DNA of 64,000 nt, from NCBI GenBank assembly GCA_964439835.1, contig CAYTPQ010000002.1, positions 62,001 through 126,000 of the forward strand, read 5' to 3'. Below, in pieces: positions 50,442 through 59,813 of this stretch. Source of the stretch: JAGNLM01 sp964439835 (lineage in GTDB: Bacteria > Pseudomonadota > Gammaproteobacteria > JAABTG01). Both the position numbers and the translations under genes were made by a program. Position 1 is the first letter of the stretch, and each line of letters starts with the position of its first letter. Below the pieces are notes generated by a model. That model had not been told where the DNA came from. It searched no databases and worked only from the letters and a program-made list of their open reading frames with translations.

Positions 50442-52353
50442 GAAGGCCGAGCAGTCGAAGCGCGAGAAGGTCGCCGAGGCGGCGACCGGCCGCCCCGGGT
50501 CCGCCGGCCAGGTTGCCCCGGCTGCGCCGCCGCTGGGCGACGACGTCGAGCTCCGGCTCGAGCCGCTGCCGGAAGAGGGCGCCGGCACCGAAGGCCCCGG
50601 CGCTGCGGCGGGAGAGCCCCGGGAGGCGGTGCCCCCCGAGGAGGCCACCCCGCCCGAGGTGATCGGCTCCAGCACGCTGCGCCTCGAGCTGGAAGGCGGG
50701 GGCGCCGGCTCCCGCGTCGCCACCGGCGAGCTCGACCTGGAAGAGTTCGCCCGCAAGCTCTCCGAGTCGGGTCCGCCGACCATCGATACCGGGGCGCTCG
50801 GCGCCGCCGAGCTGCGCGAGGGCGGCATGACCGCCGCGCACACCATGCCCTCGCTCAAGAACGTGCAGGCGGCCCTGAAGGACTTCTACGGCGACAGCAC
50901 CGGCGCCGGTCCCGCACCCCGCGTTTCGACTCCGCCGCCCCGCGCGTCCGCCGAGGTCAGCGCCGTCGAGACCCAGGCCTCTCAGCGCGCGGCCCGCAAC
51001 GTCTTCGAGGCGAAGGAGCGTCCGGCCCGCAAGCGCTCGAGGGCGTGGGCCCCGCTCGGCCTGACGGCGGTGCTGCTGGCCGCCCTGCTGGTCGGCGGGT
51101 ACTACGCTGCCATGTCCTTCATCACCGTGCAGCCGTCCACCCTGGCGGTCGGACGGCCGGCCCCGCTGCCGGGGATGCCGGCGCCGCCGGCCGCCGCCGT
51201 CGTGGCCGAGGGCCCGGCGGTCTCCACTGCACCCTCCGCAACCCCCGCCCCGGCGACTGCCCCCGCGCCGTCTGCGGCCGCGCCCGTGGCGCCTGCTCCT
51301 GCCGCTCCGCCCGCGGCCCCGGTGACGACCCCAGCGCCTCCGGTGCCGGCCGCAGTCGCCCAGGCCCCCGTCGCTCCGCCCGCCGCGGCCCCGGCAAGCC
51401 CTTCGGCGCCGGCCGCCCCCGTTGCGGCTCGCCCGGCGGCCCCGCCGGCTGCTCCCGCTCCGACCACCCCTCCGGCCCCAGCGCCCGCCGCGGCAGTCGC
51501 TGCGGCACCCCCGGCCGCCGCCCCCGCCAGGCCGGCCGCGTCGGCCAGGACCTCCGACGAGGAGGCCTACCGGCTGGCCCTCGCCCCGCGCACCCCGCAG
51601 GCCCCGAGAGCTGCGGAAGGCGGTACGCCCGCCGCCGCCCCTGCGGCTCCCCGCGCGGCCGCGCCGGCGGCGGTTGCGCCAGCGGTCCGCGACGAGACAC
51701 CGACCCTGCGCTCGCGCGGCTCCTCGGCCGTCAAGGTCGCCTCCCGCAGCGAGCCCGACCCGACCTACGTTCGCCTCGAGCGGGCCTACCAGGCCTTCCA
51801 GGCCGGCGATTACGAGGGGGCGCGGCAGCTCTACCGCGAGGTGCTCTCGCGCGACCCCCGCAACCGGGACGCCCTGCTCGGCCTCGGTGCCGTCGCCACG
51901 GCCCTCGGCGAGGGCCAGCAGGCCCAGGCCGTCTACCGCCGGGTGCTGATCCAGAACCCCCAGGACCGGGTGGCGACGGCTGCCATCACCAACCTGGGGG
52001 CCAGCGCAGGCGCTGCGGGGCCCCAGGGCGAGGCCCGCCTGAAGCAGGCGCTGGCCCAGGACCCGGGCGCGCCGTATCTGAATTTCTCCCTCGGCAACCT
52101 CTACGCCTCCCAGCGGCGCTGGTCCGACGCTCAGCAGGCCTACTTCAACGCCTACCGTGCCGACAGCCGCAACGCCGACTACGCCTTCAACCTGGCCGTG
52201 AGCCTCGACCACCTGGGCAAGTCGCGTCAGGCGCTGGAGTACTACCGGCGGGCCCTGGACCTGGGCGAGCGCCAGGCGGCGGGGTTCAGCACCGAGTCGG
52301 TGCGCAGCCGCATCCAGGTCCTCGAAGGGGCGGGGTCCGGCGACGCGTCATGA
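50416..52353 (+). CDS. mshN: MshN-like TPR protein
   Basis: A 645-residue protein beginning MSLLLDALKKAEQSKREK, the N-terminal signature of MshN/GspB-like proteins. A transmembrane helix (APLGLTAVLLAALLVGGYYA) is near residue 220; about 200 residues of Ala/Pro-rich spacer follow, then TPR repeats (YQAFQAGDYEGARQLYREVL; RDALLGLGAVATALGEG; NYAFNLAVSLDHLGKSRQAL type). The spacer is far longer than in Vibrio MshN and would span the periplasm to reach the secretin. Confidence 0.85.
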   Translation: MSLLLDALKKAEQSKREKVAEAATGRPGSAGQVAPAAPPLGDDVELRLEPLPEEGAGTEGPGAAAGEPREAVPPEEATPPEVIGSSTLRLELEGGGAGSRVATGELDLEEFARKLSESGPPTIDTGALGAAELREGGMTAAHTMPSLKNVQAALKDFYGDSTGAGPAPRVSTPPPRASAEVSAVETQASQRAARNVFEAKERPARKRSRAWAPLGLTAVLLAALLVGGYYAAMSFITVQPSTLAVGRPAPLPGMPAPPAAAVVAEGPAVSTAPSATPAPATAPAPSAAAPVAPAPAAPPAAPVTTPAPPVPAAVAQAPVAPPAAAPASPSAPAAPVAARPAAPPAAPAPTTPPAPAPAAAVAAAPPAAAPARPAASARTSDEEAYRLALAPRTPQAPRAAEGGTPAAAPAAPRAAAPAAVAPAVRDETPTLRSRGSSAVKVASRSEPDPTYVRLERAYQAFQAGDYEGARQLYREVLSRDPRNRDALLGLGAVATALGEGQQAQAVYRRVLIQNPQDRVATAAITNLGASAGAAGPQGEARLKQALAQDPGAPYLNFSLGNLYASQRRWSDAQQAYFNAYRADSRNADYAFNLAVSLDHLGKSRQALEYYRRALDLGERQAAGFSTESVRSRIQVLEGAGSGDAS

Positions 52354-54059
52354 GCCCGCGCCGCAAGCCCCGCCTGATCGGGGAGATCCTGGTCGAAAAG
52401 GGGGTCGTCTCCCGCGACCAGATCGCGATCGCGCTCACGGAGCAGAAGAAGACCGGCCAGCACCTGGGCAAGCTGCTGGTGCGCCTGGGTTTTGCCTCCG
52501 AGGCAATCATCCGCGAGGTCCTCGGCGGCGAGCTCGGCCAGCAGAGCATCGACCTGGCCAAGGTGGTCGTCGACCCCGAGGCGGTGAAGCTCATCCCCAA
52601 GGACGTCGCCCGCCGTTACCACGTGCTCTGCATCTCCTTCGACCCCGCGGCCAACCGGGCCACGGTGGCGATGGCCGACACCTTCAACGTGGTCGCGCTC
52701 GACAAGATCCGCACCCTGCTCGGCGTGGACGTGGAGATCCTGCCGTTCCTCGCCGGCGAGGCGGAGATCGACAAGACCATCGACCAGGTGTTCGGCTACG
52801 AGCTCTCGGTCGACGGGATCCTGAAGGAGATCGAGACCGGCGAGGTCGACTACCAGAGCCTCGAAGGCGAGACCGACGAGTACAGCCAGCCGGTGGTGCG
52901 GTTGGTGAACGCGCTGCTCTCCGATGCCGTCAAGCGCGGCGCCTCGGACATCCACTTCGAGCCCGAGCAGGAATTCCTGCGCATCCGCTACCGCATCGAC
53001 GGCGTGCTGCGCCAGATCCGGAGCCTGCACCGCAACTACTGGGCCTCGCTCGCCGTGCGCCTCAAGGTGATGTCGCAGATGGACATCGCCGAGATGCGCG
53101 CGCCCCAGGACGGGCGCTTCTCGCTCTCGCTCTACGGGCGCCCCATCGACTTCCGCGCCTCGGCGATGCCGACCACCCACGGCGAGAACATCGTGCTGCG
53201 CATCCTCGACCGGCAGAAGGGCATCGTGCCGCTCGAGGGCCTCGGGCTCTACGAGGACCAGCTCGACCTGCTGCGGATCATGCTGGCGCGCCCCGAGGGG
53301 ATCCTGCTCGTCACCGGCCCGACCGGCAGCGGCAAGACCACCACGCTGTATTCGATGTTGATGCACCTGAACGACGAGACGGTCAACATCATGACCCTCG
53401 AGGACCCGGTCGAGTACCCGGTCGCGATGATCCGCCAGACCTCCATCAACGAGGCCGTGAAGCTCGATTTCGCGAACGGTGTGCGCACCATGCTGCGCCA
53501 GGACCCGGACGTCATCCTGGTCGGCGAGATCCGCGACGAGGAGACCGCCGAGATGGCCTTCCGCGCGGCCATGACCGGCCACCAGGTCTTCTCGACCCTG
53601 CACACGAATTCCGCCGTCGGCGCGATCTCGCGCCTGCTCGACATCGGCATCCGGCCCGAGATCATGGCCGGGAACATCATCGGGATCCTGGCCCAGCGGC
53701 TCGTGCGCAAGCTCTGCCCCAAGTGCCGCGAGACCTACACGGCGAGCCGCGTGGAGCGCCAGCTCCTCGGCCTGCACGCGACCGAGGCCGCGCCCGCGCT
53801 CTACAGCGCCAAGGGCTGCCCGGCCTGCGACTTCCAGGGCTACAAGGGCCGCCTCGCGCTGATGGAGGTGCTGCGGGTCGACGCTGACCTCGACGCCCAG
53901 ATCGCGAGCGGCGCCAATACCCGCGAGCTGGCCAGGGCGGCGCAGGCCAAGGGCTTCCGCACGCTCGCCGACGACGGCGTGCGCCGGGTGCTGGAGGGGA
54001 TCACCTCGCTCGACGAGGTCTCCCGCGTGATCGACCTCACGGACCGGCTCGCCGGCTGA
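52350..54059 (+). CDS. mshE: MSHA pilus assembly ATPase MshE
   Basis: GspE/PilB-type extension ATPase, 569 residues, start ATG overlapping the mshN stop. The N-terminal MshEN domain shows both halves of the c-di-GMP motif (RLIGEILVEKGVVSRDQIAI; LGKLLVRLGFASEAIIREVL), so the second messenger likely switches it on. Walker A GPTGSGKTT, Asp box TLEDPVEYP, Walker B VILVGEIRDEET, His box STLHTNSA and the zinc site CPKC/CPAC are present. Confidence 0.93.
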   Translation: MSPRRKPRLIGEILVEKGVVSRDQIAIALTEQKKTGQHLGKLLVRLGFASEAIIREVLGGELGQQSIDLAKVVVDPEAVKLIPKDVARRYHVLCISFDPAANRATVAMADTFNVVALDKIRTLLGVDVEILPFLAGEAEIDKTIDQVFGYELSVDGILKEIETGEVDYQSLEGETDEYSQPVVRLVNALLSDAVKRGASDIHFEPEQEFLRIRYRIDGVLRQIRSLHRNYWASLAVRLKVMSQMDIAEMRAPQDGRFSLSLYGRPIDFRASAMPTTHGENIVLRILDRQKGIVPLEGLGLYEDQLDLLRIMLARPEGILLVTGPTGSGKTTTLYSMLMHLNDETVNIMTLEDPVEYPVAMIRQTSINEAVKLDFANGVRTMLRQDPDVILVGEIRDEETAEMAFRAAMTGHQVFSTLHTNSAVGAISRLLDIGIRPEIMAGNIIGILAQRLVRKLCPKCRETYTASRVERQLLGLHATEAAPALYSAKGCPACDFQGYKGRLALMEVLRVDADLDAQIASGANTRELARAAQAKGFRTLADDGVRRVLEGITSLDEVSRVIDLTDRLAG

Positions 54060-54065
54060 CGCGCC

Positions 54066-55271
54066 GTGGCGCAGTTCCAGTACAAGGCGATGGACCCCCG
54101 GGGCAAGCTCGTGACGGGGACCATGGAAGCGGCGAACGCCGCCGACCTGGAGCTGCGGCTCGGGCGCATGGCCCTCGACGTGATCCGCTCCCGGGAGGTG
54201 CAGCGCTCCATCCCGCGCTTCGGCACCCGCGCCATCAAGCGCCGCGACCTGATCACCTTCTGCCTGCACATGGAACAGCTCACCTCGGCGGGCGTGCCCA
54301 TCATCGAGGGGCTCTCGGACCTGCGGGACAGCCTCGACCACCCGCGCTTTCGCGAGGTGATCACGGCGGTCATCGAGTCGATCCAGGGCGGCGCGACGCT
54401 CTCGGACGCGATGGGGGCGGTCCCGAAGGTCTTCCCGGGGGTGATGCTGAGCCTCATCCGCGCCGGCGAGCAGACCGGGCGGCTTTCGGACGTGTTCAAG
54501 AACCTGACCGAGAACCTGAAGTGGCAGGACGAGCAGATGGCGATGACCCGCAAGCTGCTCACCTATCCGGCCATCGTCGGCACGGTGGTCATCGGCGTCA
54601 TCTTCTTCCTGATGATCTACCTGGTGCCGCAGCTCCTGTCCTTCGTCACCGCGATGGGCAAGGAGATCCCGCTGCACACGAAGGCGCTCATCGCCGTCTC
54701 GAACGGCGTCGCCGAGTACTGGTACCTCGTGATCCTCGTCCCGGTCGCCCTCGTTGCCCTCGCGAGTTATCTCGCGCGGGTCAACCCGGCCGTGCGCGCG
54801 ACCCTCGACGACTGGAAGCTGCGCTTCTGGGTGATCGGGCCGATCCTGAAGAAGAGCCTGCTCGCCCGCTTCTCGAACTACTTCGCGCTGATGTACGGGG
54901 CCGGCATCCCGGTGCTCGACTCGCTCAAGGTGAGCGAGGACATCGTGGGCAACCGGGCGCTCGGCAACGCCATCGAGCGCGCGGGGCGCCAGATCGCCGA
55001 CGGGGCGAGCCTCTCGGGCGGCTTCGAGTCGGCCGGGGTGTTCCCGCCGCTGGTGTTGCGCATGCTGCGGGTGGGCGAGAGCACCGGGGCGCTCGAGGAC
55101 GCGATGCGTCAGGTCGGCTACTTTTATAGCCGCGACGTGCGGGAGTCCGTCGACCGGCTGCAGTCGCTCATCGAGCCCACGATGACGCTTTTCCTGGGGG
55201 CGATACTCGCCTGGGTGATGTTCTCCGTGCTGGGTCCCATCTATGACCTCATCACTCAGATCAAGATTTAG
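54066..55271 (+). CDS. mshG: MSHA pilus inner-membrane platform protein MshG (GspF family)
   Basis: A 401-residue GspF/PilC family protein starting with GTG. Two repeated cytoplasmic domains (FCLHMEQLTSAGVPIIEGLS and FSNYFALMYGAGIPVLDSLK) and three transmembrane helices (IVGTVVIGVIFFLMIYLVPQ and others). It links MshE to the pilin shaft. Overlaps the next gene by 29 bases. Confidence 0.92.
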   Translation: MAQFQYKAMDPRGKLVTGTMEAANAADLELRLGRMALDVIRSREVQRSIPRFGTRAIKRRDLITFCLHMEQLTSAGVPIIEGLSDLRDSLDHPRFREVITAVIESIQGGATLSDAMGAVPKVFPGVMLSLIRAGEQTGRLSDVFKNLTENLKWQDEQMAMTRKLLTYPAIVGTVVIGVIFFLMIYLVPQLLSFVTAMGKEIPLHTKALIAVSNGVAEYWYLVILVPVALVALASYLARVNPAVRATLDDWKLRFWVIGPILKKSLLARFSNYFALMYGAGIPVLDSLKVSEDIVGNRALGNAIERAGRQIADGASLSGGFESAGVFPPLVLRMLRVGESTGALEDAMRQVGYFYSRDVRESVDRLQSLIEPTMTLFLGAILAWVMFSVLGPIYDLITQIKI

Positions 55272-56862
55272 CCGCGCGCCGCGGCGCTGCTTCTACCTTT
55301 CGGGCAGCCGCCTGACGGCCTACCAGTGGCGCAAGGGCACGCTGACCGACGCCTTCCTGTTCCAGAGGAGCGACGAGGGCCTCGCCGACTTCGCGACCTA
55401 CCTGGAGGAGCAGGTTGACGTCCCTGCCTACATACTCCTCGACCTGGTGGAGGAGGAGTACCGGCGCGACACCATCCCGCACGTCCTCGGCGGCGATCGC
55501 CAGAACGTCATCAAGTACCGGGTCGAGCGCGCGTTCCGCGAGACGCCCTACTGGTACGGCGACATCCAGGGTCGCGAGCCGGAAGGGCGGCGTGACGACC
55601 GGCTGCTGATCAGCGCGGTCACCAACCCCGGTTTGCTCAAGCCATGGGTCGATCGCATCCAGGAGCACAAGGTCGCGCTCGCCGGGATCTACTCGCTGCC
55701 GCTGGTGAGCGCCGCGGTCCTGCCGGTGATCGAGGCGACCAAGGGCGACGTGTTGCTGGTGAGCCTGCAGAGCACCGGCAACCTGCGCCAGTCGTTCTTC
55801 GTCGACCGCCAGCTGAAGCTCTCCCGCCTCGCCCACATGCCGCTGCTTGCCCCCGAGGGCGTGGTCGAGACCACTCTCGACGAGGTCGAGAAGCTGCGCC
55901 GCTACCTGAACAGCCTGCGGCTGTTGCGCCGGGACGCGAGCCTGCAGGTCTACGTCCTGGCCCACGGGCCGGTGATGGAGGAGCTGCGCCGGCAGGCGGG
56001 GGCGACCCCGACGACGACCTATCACCTGGTCGACCTGGCGGACCTGGCGGACCGGATCGGGATGAACCCGACCTTCGTCACGCCCTACGCCGACGCCGTC
56101 TTTGCCCACCTGCTGCTGGCGGCACCCCCCGCCAACCACTACGCGCTGCCGGCCGAGACCCGCTACTTCAATCTGTTCCGGGCCCGCAACGCCCTGCGGG
56201 CGGGCAGCTTTGCGCTGCTGGTCGGGGGGCTGATCGGCGGCGGCTACGGGGTCACGGAGGGCCTGGTGCTGGAGCGCCGGGCGCTCGCGGCCGGCCAGCA
56301 GGCGGACTATTACAAGGTGCGTTACGAGGAGGCGCGGGGCGGCCTGCCGCCCTCGCCGGTCGAGGCGACCGACCTGAAGGCCGCGGTGGAGACCGCCGAC
56401 GCCCTAGCCCGCATCCGGGCCCTGCCGCTGCCGCTGCTGTCGGCCGTGAGCCAGTCCCTGGACGCCAACCCCGACATCCAGGTCGAGACCGTCGAGTGGC
56501 GGGCCGACCCCAGCCCCGACGCCCAGACCGGCGCCGCGGGGGGCAGCCGTGCGACAGCTCCTCCCCCCAGTCGGGGGTCGGCCGGCGGAGCCCTGCCGCA
56601 GGACGGGCTCTACCACCTGGTGGTCGTGAACGGCCGGGTGACCGTGCCGGAGGGCGACTTCCGCCGCGCGCTCGAGGGCGTGCGGGCCTTCGCCGATTCG
56701 CTGCGGTCACAGGCCGGCGTGCGCGAGGTAAAGATCCTGACCCAGCCCCTCAACGTGAGCTCGACTGAGAGCCTGCGCGGTGACCTGCAGACCCGGCAAG
56801 GCACGGGCAAGCAGGACTTCTCGGTGCGGGTAGTGTTCCGGAAAGACGATGCGGCTGCCTGA
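55243..56862 (+). CDS. MshI-like protein combining PilM-like and PilN-like parts
   Basis: A 539-residue protein. The N-terminal 300 residues have an actin-like PilM/GspL cytoplasmic pattern (SGSRLTAYQWRKG; VRYRVERAFRE-type stretch IKYRVERAFRETPYWYG), followed by YFNLFRARNALRAGSF, a transmembrane helix (ALLVGGLIGGGYGVTEGLVL, about 320) and a PilN/GspL-like periplasmic domain. This one-chain form is used in MSHA systems (MshI). Weakly conserved, so symbol withheld. Overlaps the next gene by 14 bases. Confidence 0.7.
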   Translation: MTSSLRSRFSRAPRRCFYLSGSRLTAYQWRKGTLTDAFLFQRSDEGLADFATYLEEQVDVPAYILLDLVEEEYRRDTIPHVLGGDRQNVIKYRVERAFRETPYWYGDIQGREPEGRRDDRLLISAVTNPGLLKPWVDRIQEHKVALAGIYSLPLVSAAVLPVIEATKGDVLLVSLQSTGNLRQSFFVDRQLKLSRLAHMPLLAPEGVVETTLDEVEKLRRYLNSLRLLRRDASLQVYVLAHGPVMEELRRQAGATPTTTYHLVDLADLADRIGMNPTFVTPYADAVFAHLLLAAPPANHYALPAETRYFNLFRARNALRAGSFALLVGGLIGGGYGVTEGLVLERRALAAGQQADYYKVRYEEARGGLPPSPVEATDLKAAVETADALARIRALPLPLLSAVSQSLDANPDIQVETVEWRADPSPDAQTGAAGGSRATAPPPSRGSAGGALPQDGLYHLVVVNGRVTVPEGDFRRALEGVRAFADSLRSQAGVREVKILTQPLNVSSTESLRGDLQTRQGTGKQDFSVRVVFRKDDAAA

Positions 56863-57466
56863 GATCGACTGGTCGGTCCTGCGGGGCTCCCTGATCCTGG
56901 GGGTGGTCGCGCTCGCCGTGAGCGTGGCCCTGTTCAGCGGCGGCCAGTGGTTCCACAAGGAGATGCAGGCCCGCTACGACAAGGAGCAGCGCCGGTTCCA
57001 GACCAACAGCCGGCGCTACCTGTCGGTCGACGAGGAGGAGCGCCTCATCTCCTCCAACCTCCCCGCCTACCGCGGCCTGGAGCAGTCCGGCATCGTCGGC
57101 GAGGAGCAGCGCCTCGCCTGGGTCGAGACCCTGCGCGAGGTCAGCGCGGGCCTGCGGCTGCCCTCGATGCGCTTCGAAATCCTGCCGCAGAAGGAGTACC
57201 AGCCGCCGATCGCGGTCTCCACCGGCAACCTGCGGGTGTACGGCAGTCCCATGCGGGTGCAGCTCGGGCTGCTGCACGAGGACGACCTGTTCCGGTTCCT
57301 GGACACCCTCGGCCAGCGCGCCCTCGGCAAGTTCAGCGTGGACCGCTGCACGCTCCGCCGCGCCGGGGGGACGGTCCAGGCCGACCCCAGCAAGCCCAAC
57401 CTGGAGGCCGAGTGTGAGCTGCTCTGGCTGACCATCCGCCAGCCGCGCCAGGAGCCGACCGGGTGA
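56849..57466 (+). CDS. MshJ/PilO-like pilus protein
   Basis: A 205-residue bitopic protein: one N-terminal transmembrane helix (LILGVVALAVSVALFSGGQW) then coiled coil and a periplasmic domain, the PilO/GspM/MshJ layout. Sequence is poorly conserved; the assignment rests on topology, length and place right after the MshI-like gene. Confidence 0.65.
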   Translation: MRLPEIDWSVLRGSLILGVVALAVSVALFSGGQWFHKEMQARYDKEQRRFQTNSRRYLSVDEEERLISSNLPAYRGLEQSGIVGEEQRLAWVETLREVSAGLRLPSMRFEILPQKEYQPPIAVSTGNLRVYGSPMRVQLGLLHEDDLFRFLDTLGQRALGKFSVDRCTLRRAGGTVQADPSKPNLEAECELLWLTIRQPRQEPTG

Positions 57467-57481
57467 GCGACGGTTGGCCGA

Positions 57482-57594
57482 ACCACAAAGTTCACAGAGC
57501 ACACAGAGCAAGCATGGGAGACAGCCTGCGGAGGCACCGAACGAGTGTCACTCCATGATCCAATGATCTCTGTGGACTCTGTGCACTCTGTGGT
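57482..57594. repeat. short-period inverted repeat element D
   Basis: 27-base arms (57482-57508 and 57568-57594) with four mismatches, made of a 9-base unit CACAGAGTN repeated three times (CACAGAGTGCACAGAG on the reverse strand). It lies between the mshJ-like and mshK-like genes. Confidence 0.85.
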
Positions 57595-57633
57595 AAGGCG
57601 ACGTGCCGCCCTGACAAGAGAGGTGGTCTCAGC

Positions 57634-58128
57634 GTGACGGCATCGGTCTTCCGACTCTGCCCGGCGGCGGCTCTGCTCGCTGCCCTTGGAATTTCGCTTG
57701 CGAGCCCGGCCCAGGCCCAGCAGCTTCCCGGCCGCCTGTTCCTGACCCCCGCCGAGCGCGCTCACCTGGACGAGCTGCGCGCGGCCCGGCCCCAGCAGTT
57801 GGAGAGCCGGGCGCCATCCGGGACGAGCCAGGTCACCATCGACATCCCGCCCCCACCGCCCCCCGAGCCCTTCACCATGAACGGCCTCGTGGTCCGCTCC
57901 AGCGGCCCCAACACCGTCTGGGTCGACGGCCAGCCCGTCCTCAGCACCCACGACACCAGCAAGGGCGTGCGCATCGACACCCGCGGCACCAACGCCGGCG
58001 GGACCCCCGTGACCGTCCTGGAGAGCGGCCGCGCGGTGCGCCTGAAGCCCGGCCAGACCTACGTCCCCGACGGCGACGTGCTGACCGAGCGCTACGAGGA
58101 GCCGCCGGCGGCGCCGCCGCCCCGCTGA
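57634..58128 (+). CDS. MshK-like exported pilus accessory protein
   Basis: A 164-residue protein from GTG 57634 with GAGAGGTGG upstream. Signal peptide ALLAALGISLASPAQAQ, then a short helical part, a Pro stretch (DIPPPPPPEPF) and a compact domain (TMNGLVVRSSGPNTVWVDGQ; VRLKPGQTYVPDGD) of the kind found in MshK/GspC-type clamp proteins. It closes the pilus operon. Confidence 0.6.
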   Translation: MTASVFRLCPAAALLAALGISLASPAQAQQLPGRLFLTPAERAHLDELRAARPQQLESRAPSGTSQVTIDIPPPPPPEPFTMNGLVVRSSGPNTVWVDGQPVLSTHDTSKGVRIDTRGTNAGGTPVTVLESGRAVRLKPGQTYVPDGDVLTERYEEPPAAPPPR

Positions 58129-58160
58129 CCCACGCATCGGGACATGGTGAAATCTCTGTC

Positions 58161-58337
58161 ATGAGCACCGAGATTTCAATACAAGCGAACGCCCGCACCG
58201 TTGCCGACGAGCTGGCGGAATTGCGTGAGATCATGCGGGAGGAAGGCTACGAGCTGGAGCTACCCCCACGCTCTACCCGCCCCAGCGGATCCCTGCCGCT
58301 CAGCTCGCTCGGGGACCTCGGTCGTAGACCGGCTTGA
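58161..58337 (+). pseudogene. small frame, possibly a decayed antitoxin
   Basis: Encodes 58 residues beginning STEISIQANARTVADELAEL, then EGYELELPPRSTRP. After a run of low-similarity sequence the other frame supplies a sensible ending (SVVDRLDRRYTLPTEVR), which hints at a frameshift. Too short to classify; it lies just before a clearer toxin-antitoxin module. Confidence 0.3.
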
Positions 58338-58432
58338 CCGCCGTTACACCCTGCCGACGGAAGTCCGGTAGCCGCCCGTGTCATCCCCCGACCCGATCCG
58401 CCCCTACACCGCCCAGGAAGCGCCCGCCGCGT

Positions 58433-58639
58433 ATGCGCCGTAGGGCCAAGACGGTGGCTGCGCCGCCCGACCCCCAGGTTGACGCCCGCTTCGGCGCCGA
58501 GGCCGCCGAGGCCGAGCAGGAGACCGAGCAATCGGGGCAGGCCTACGACGCCGCGGAGGTCTTCGACTACCTGGAGCAGCGGGCGCGCGGCACCAGCGCG
58601 AAGCGCCCGGAACCCAAGCCGTGGCGACGGTCTGGCTGA
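58433..58639 (+). CDS. CopG/ParD-like antitoxin
   Basis: A 68-residue protein ending YDAAEVFDYLEQRARGTSAK and RPEPKPWRRSG, the C-terminal pattern of antitoxins that cap RelE/ParE-type toxins. The N-terminal DNA-binding part is Ala/Glu-rich and less typical. It overlaps the toxin gene by 19 bases, as in intact modules. Start at ATG 58433; the open frame begins earlier. Confidence 0.6.
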   Translation: MRRRAKTVAAPPDPQVDARFGAEAAEAEQETEQSGQAYDAAEVFDYLEQRARGTSAKRPEPKPWRRSG

Positions 58640-58910
58640 GTGCCCGGGCCGTTGCCCATCTGGAGCGCATCTTCGAGCTCCTCGCGGAGCGGGACCCCGA
58701 CGGGGCGCTCCAGACCGTGCAGCAAATCCGCGAGGCGGTGATGATCCTGGCGCACCACCCCCTTCTCGGGCGGACCGTAGAGGACGGCCGGCGCGAGCTC
58801 GTCATCTCCCATGGCCGTTCGGCGTATCTCGCCGGTGGTACCCGGCCGACCAGAAGGTCCTGGTCCGGGCGATCCGTCACGCCCGCGAGGCAGGGTACGC
58901 CGGGGACTGA
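58621..58910 (+). pseudogene. frameshifted ParE/RelE-type toxin
   Basis: The first frame (TVWLSARAVAHLERIFELLA; HPLLGRTVEDGRRELVISHG) is a ParE/RelE toxin up to RSAYLA, where it slips near 58831-58836. The family ending WYPADQKVLVRAIRHAREAG is found in another frame and stops at 58910. One missing base in the CTCGCCGG stretch would restore the reading frame, so the toxin is inactivated while the antitoxin stays open. Confidence 0.75.
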
Positions 58911-59035
58911 GCGCTCACATCGGGACGGGGCTGGCGGTCCGGGGAGTCCGTCCGGCTGGGGGTGATTGCGGCAAGGCACCTCTGAACCACATGGCCGCGG
59001 AACTTCAGGACGAGAGTGACAGGTAATGGGGTGAC

Positions 59036-59470
59036 ATGAGGCCGACTGTGCTCTTACGGACCTACGCCCTGGCGTTTCTGCTCGGGTGGGGGCTCTGGCT
59101 CTGGCTCGACAAGAGCGGTCCCCCGTACGTCCCACCGCCGCCGTCGGCGCCCTACGCTCCAGGGGCGATGCCCGGCTATCCGGGATACCCGAGCTACGCA
59201 CCCGGCGTGCCTCCGGCCCCCGCTGGCGATGGGGACGCCACGGTCCAGGACTTCCAGCACGCGGTTGACCTGCTGAAAGCCGGCTACGCCAAGCAATCCT
59301 TTATCGCCCTCTGGCGCAAACAGTCCTGGGTCCTGGCCGGGGTGATGACCGTCCTGGTCGCCCTCGTCCTGCCGCTCGGCGGGCGGCTCGTCGACCGCCT
59401 GCGCCGTCGCTCCAGGGGGGCGGGCCGGGCGGCGGGTGATGTGGTGAGCTGGCGTCGTCCAGACGTCTGA
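59036..59470 (+). CDS. two-helix membrane protein of unknown function
   Basis: A 144-residue protein with an N-terminal transmembrane helix (ALAFLLGWGLWLWLD), a Pro/Tyr/Gly-rich segment (PGAMPGYPGYPSYAPGVPPA), and a second helix (WVLAGVMTVLVALVLPLGGRL) before a basic tail. No family recognised. The Tyr/Pro spacer between two helices would lie in the periplasm. Confidence 0.5.
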   Translation: MRPTVLLRTYALAFLLGWGLWLWLDKSGPPYVPPPPSAPYAPGAMPGYPGYPSYAPGVPPAPAGDGDATVQDFQHAVDLLKAGYAKQSFIALWRKQSWVLAGVMTVLVALVLPLGGRLVDRLRRRSRGAGRAAGDVVSWRRPDV

Positions 59471-59531
59471 CGCCGGGGCGCTGTGCTGAAGCGTGCCCAA
59501 CACGCAGGCCGCTCACCCGCCTTCTACGACG

Positions 59532-59813
59532 TCACGCAGCCGGCCGTACCTCGAGGCGAACGGTAAACCCCGCGTGTCCGAGTAAGCCGACAAGCTCGTC
59601 GACCGAGAATCGGTCGATCTCGCCGCGCCGCAACTCGGCCAGACGAGGCTCCGTAATCGCGAGTTGTTTCGCCGCGGCCTTATCGGTAACGTCCGGCCGC
59701 GAGAGGTATCCCTGAAGCCCGCGCATCAGCGCAGCGCGGAGCCGCATGTTGTCGACCTCCTCGGCACTGTTCTCCAGTGCGTCCCAGACAATATCAAATC
59801 GCTGTCTCTTCAT
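59532..59813 (-). CDS. XRE family antitoxin (HigA-like)
   Basis: A 93-residue helix-turn-helix protein of the XRE/HTH_37 type (MRLRAALMRGLQGYLSRPDV; KAAAKQLAITEPRLAELRRG; VDELVGLLGHAGFTVRLEV), as paired with phage Gp49-like HigB toxins. Its ATG overlaps the stop of the decayed toxin frame upstream (ATGA), confirming the pair. Confidence 0.8.
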   Translation of the reverse strand: MKRQRFDIVWDALENSAEEVDNMRLRAALMRGLQGYLSRPDVTDKAAAKQLAITEPRLAELRRGEIDRFSVDELVGLLGHAGFTVRLEVRPAA